Both the position numbers and the translations under genes were made by a program. Positions 62,018 to 64,000 of a stretch of 64,000 nt of DNA are shown here, in pieces. Under the pieces are notes generated by a model. The model was not told the DNA's origin and searched no databases. It saw nothing but the letters and a program-made list of their open reading frames with translations. The stretch is taken from contig NZ_CP009428.1 in the NCBI RefSeq assembly GCF_000758725.1, forward strand, positions 6,262,001 to 6,326,000, read 5' to 3'. Origin of the DNA: Paenibacillus odorifer. GTDB taxonomy: Bacteria > Bacillota > Bacilli > Paenibacillales > Paenibacillaceae. The first letter of the stretch is position 1, and every line of letters begins with the position of its first letter.

Positions 62018-63451
62018 CTATTTGGTATGAATTTGAATGATTTCTACAGGAGACCATTGAGAACCCGATCCTGCAATAACATATACCTTATAGGCAGTAT
62101 TTGCTGCTAAACCAGTTAGGGTCTGTGTACGTTTTACACCAGGAGCAAACGTAAGTGTGTCAGTCCATGGAGCAGCCAGTGCAGTACCGCTACCATTTTG
62201 ACCTAAAGCAATCTGCGCTGCAGTAGGTGCCTTATCATTTGCTGGCAATACTACATATCTAACTGGGGTTGTATCGCCACCTGTTACACCATATTTAACA
62301 TATACATCTGCTGTAACTGTACTAACTTGTCCCGGCTCAAAAAGCGAAATCGAGCTAGCAGTAGCTTGAGCAGTAGTCAACCGAACTGTCGTTACAGTAG
62401 ACAAGTTACCAGCTGCATCCGCAAGCGTGATATATGTTGCATATTCTGTACCAGGATTCAATCCGTAAACAGAGAATGTAACCGTTGTGTTAGCTACAGT
62501 CGCAACACTACCATGGATACCACTTGCAGTCCCGTTACTAATTTGTCCTTTTTCCACCTGTAATGCAGTTGGAGCAATTACATCAGCATTATAAGGAGCT
62601 ACAACATAGTATACTGCACCAGTTACGGAAGGTGTCAGGTATACATCCGCTGTGACCGAACCAACATTACCGTAGGTTGCCCCACTTACTGTTGGCGCTG
62701 TGCTACTTCCGCCACCGTTACCACCGCCAGAACCTCCGCCCGTACTACCACCTGGAGCAGCAGTTGGGGTTGGTGTAGCTGTTGGTGTCGGAGTAGCCGT
62801 TGGAGTTGGTGTAGGTGTTACACCACCACCTGTGCCACTACCAGGATAATAGATAGCTGAAGTATTGATAATACCTACAGCCTCGGCACGTGTTAACGAT
62901 CTCTTAGGACCAAAGGTTCCATCTGGATAACCGTTAACAATCTTCTTTTCCACTGCGGCTGCTACAGCACCTTTTGCCCATGCTGCAATTTGTGCATTGT
63001 CTTTAAATTTGTTCGAAGTTGTATTGGTGCTCAATTTAAGTAATTTTGCAGTAATTACAGCTGCTTCTTCTCTTGTAAGCGGATTATTAGGACGGAACGT
63101 ATTATCCTCGTATCCTCCGATATATCCAGCTTCCACGGCTTTAGCCACTTCACTGTAATTCCAGTTTGTGCTCTTCATGTCTTTGAAAGTTACTGTTGCT
63201 TTAGTTGTAAACCCTAATAGGCGATTTACCATAGTCACATACTCACCACGCGTAATTGCTTTGTTTGGTTTCACCGTTCCATCTGGGTATCCTCCAAGGT
63301 AACCTCTATCTAGCCATTCCTGCAGCTGACCTTGCGCCCAGTGGCCTTGAATATCCTTAGGTACAGTTGCAGCAGATACGCTGCCGAGAGACCCCAATAA
63401 CATACTAGTACCTAATATTCCGGTCATAAGACCGCGCCACATCTTCTTCAT
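62018..63451 (-). CDS. S-layer-homology surface protein with Pro/Thr linker and two FN3-like domains
   Basis: 477 residues from ATG 63451; AGGAGG is 12 bases away. The signal peptide (about 1-28) ends VSAAT. Three SLH domains follow (about 30-205), each with a GYPDGT/GYEDNT-like turn and the ITRGEYVTM / LTREEAAV / LTRAEAVG ends. They bind pyruvylated secondary wall polymer. A low-complexity Thr-Pro and Gly-Ser linker (about 210-250) leads to two related beta domains (about 252-370 and 375-475), each starting VSTVTADVYV-like (SVTADVYLTP, TVTADVYVKY) and reminiscent of fibronectin type III. It is probably a wall-surface protein, binding partner unknown. Confidence 0.85.
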   Translation of the reverse strand: MKKMWRGLMTGILGTSMLLGSLGSVSAATVPKDIQGHWAQGQLQEWLDRGYLGGYPDGTVKPNKAITRGEYVTMVNRLLGFTTKATVTFKDMKSTNWNYSEVAKAVEAGYIGGYEDNTFRPNNPLTREEAAVITAKLLKLSTNTTSNKFKDNAQIAAWAKGAVAAAVEKKIVNGYPDGTFGPKRSLTRAEAVGIINTSAIYYPGSGTGGGVTPTPTPTATPTPTATPTPTAAPGGSTGGGSGGGNGGGSSTAPTVSGATYGNVGSVTADVYLTPSVTGAVYYVVAPYNADVIAPTALQVEKGQISNGTASGIHGSVATVANTTVTFSVYGLNPGTEYATYITLADAAGNLSTVTTVRLTTAQATASSISLFEPGQVSTVTADVYVKYGVTGGDTTPVRYVVLPANDKAPTAAQIALGQNGSGTALAAPWTDTLTFAPGVKRTQTLTGLAANTAYKVYVIAGSGSQWSPVEIIQIHTK

Positions 63452-63676
63452 CCTGCTAATCACCCTCCTAATTGTTTTGATAGCTTAGGCTATATTGAAT
63501 TTCTTCGTGAATGTAGTAACCTAGGCTAACATAGTGTGTGTCGAGGTAAGATAAACAGCTCAACGTATATCTATTACCCACCTTTTGCAGAGTTCTAACA
63601 TTTTCCATAAAATGAATTTACAAAATAGGCTATTTTCTTTACTAGGATTGGCTATACTAGACACATATGAACGCAC

Positions 63677-63710
63677 AAAAAAAGGATCTTGGAAGATTCC
63701 AAGATCCCTG
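63677..63710 (-). terminator. Rho-independent terminator of the cold-shock gene
   Basis: GGATCTTGGA pairs with TCCAAGATCC around four bases and is followed by seven T on the minus strand. The rest of the 317-base gap 63452-63768 shows no gene; TAGGCTA occurs twice near 63490-63535 and may be part of the SLH gene's control region. Confidence 0.9.
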
Positions 63711-63768
63711 CTAGCGCTGTCTAAATTGCTAACCATCTACTTATATGTAGTTCGGCTTCGCCGGATGA

Positions 63769-63966
63769 TTATAATTTGATTACGTTAGCTGCTTGTGGTC
63801 CACGTGCACCTTCAACGATATCGAATTCTACGGATTGACCTTCATCCAATGTCTTGAAACCATCAGTTTGAATCGCGGAAAAGTGTACGAATACGTCGCC
63901 ACCGTCTGCAGTCTCGATAAAACCATAACCTTTTTCTGCGTTAAACCATTTTACTTTACCTTCCAT
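63769..63966 (-). CDS. CspA-family cold shock protein
   Basis: 65 residues, single cold-shock domain. The RNA-binding motifs KGYGFIETADG (RNP1) and VFVHFSAI (RNP2) are intact with the surface aromatics. It binds single-stranded RNA and DNA and melts RNA structures, especially at low temperature. AAGGGAA lies about ten bases before the ATG. Its long 5' leader, if present, continues beyond the window end. Which Csp paralogue (CspB, C or D) cannot be told. Confidence 0.95.
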   Translation of the reverse strand: MEGKVKWFNAEKGYGFIETADGGDVFVHFSAIQTDGFKTLDEGQSVEFDIVEGARGPQAANVIKL

Positions 63967-64000
63967 TGATTAAACATTCCCTTCGTCATCAGATGAACGT

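Noticed and set aside
62740..62830. Tandem repeat of possible regulatory interest
   Set aside because: It is the coding sequence of the Thr-Pro linker of the SLH protein.

Overview
The window is from a low-to-mid G+C endospore-forming Firmicute, most probably a Paenibacillus or close relative. Evidence: strong Shine-Dalgarno sites with many GTG/TTG starts, SLH-anchored and copper-amine-oxidase-like 'stalk' proteins, a DUF5057-type giant secreted protein, long-form HPF, and gene orders (hpf-secA-prfB-yitT and ftsE-ftsX-envC/ctp-minJ) known from Bacillus relatives. No tRNA, rRNA, CRISPR array or intact insertion sequence was seen.

Layout. (1) 1-7017, plus strand: a bacteriocin-type locus with the end of one hydrophobic peptide, a second peptide with a double-glycine leader, a peptidase-containing ABC exporter, an HlyD-like adaptor, a TolC-like protein (odd for a monoderm) and a stalk-domain protein with two repeated domains. 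(2) 7087-17469: an RND pump, a cation/proton antiporter with a terminator-like hairpin in its leader, a rhamnose-mutarotase-like protein, and a divergent module of ABC exporter versus two-component system resembling the B. subtilis linearmycin-resistance set. (3) 17.5-23.8 kb: a degenerate intergenic repeat, then minJ-like, ctp protease, EnvC-like hydrolase activator, ftsX and ftsE, a cell-division and wall-remodelling block on the minus strand. (4) 24.1-26.8 kb: VanW-family, CBS-domain and IseA-like genes.

(5) 26.9-42.6 kb: a type IVa pilus locus, with PilB, PilT, PilC, a major pilin, prepilin peptidase, a PilM-PilN fusion and PilO on the minus strand, then a 1,533-residue secreted multidomain protein on the plus strand facing three minor-pilin-like genes. 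The set should build, extend and retract a thin surface pilus; the giant protein is a candidate surface or tip adhesin. (6) 42.8-47.1 kb: an esterase, then a UPF0261 protein and a TIM-barrel 'PEP hydrolase-like' protein in one operon beside a regulator that fuses the same TIM barrel to an AraC-type DNA-binding domain. The two enzymes correspond, in order, to the two halves of the tomato antiviral protein Tm-1.

(7) 47.3-55.9 kb: the arginine pathway argC-J-B-D-F-G-H with a good sigma-A promoter and an ArgR-like palindrome. (8) 56.0-64.0 kb: yitT-family gene, prfB with its programmed +1 frameshift, secA, hpf, an SLH protein and a cold-shock gene.

The best candidates for something new are the Tm-1-like operon with its TIM-barrel/AraC regulator, the bacteriocin exporter with a TolC-like component, the pilus locus with its giant partner, and a roughly 100-157 nt structured repeat present in two copies (50.1 and 58.2 kb) whose stems are kept by paired changes.
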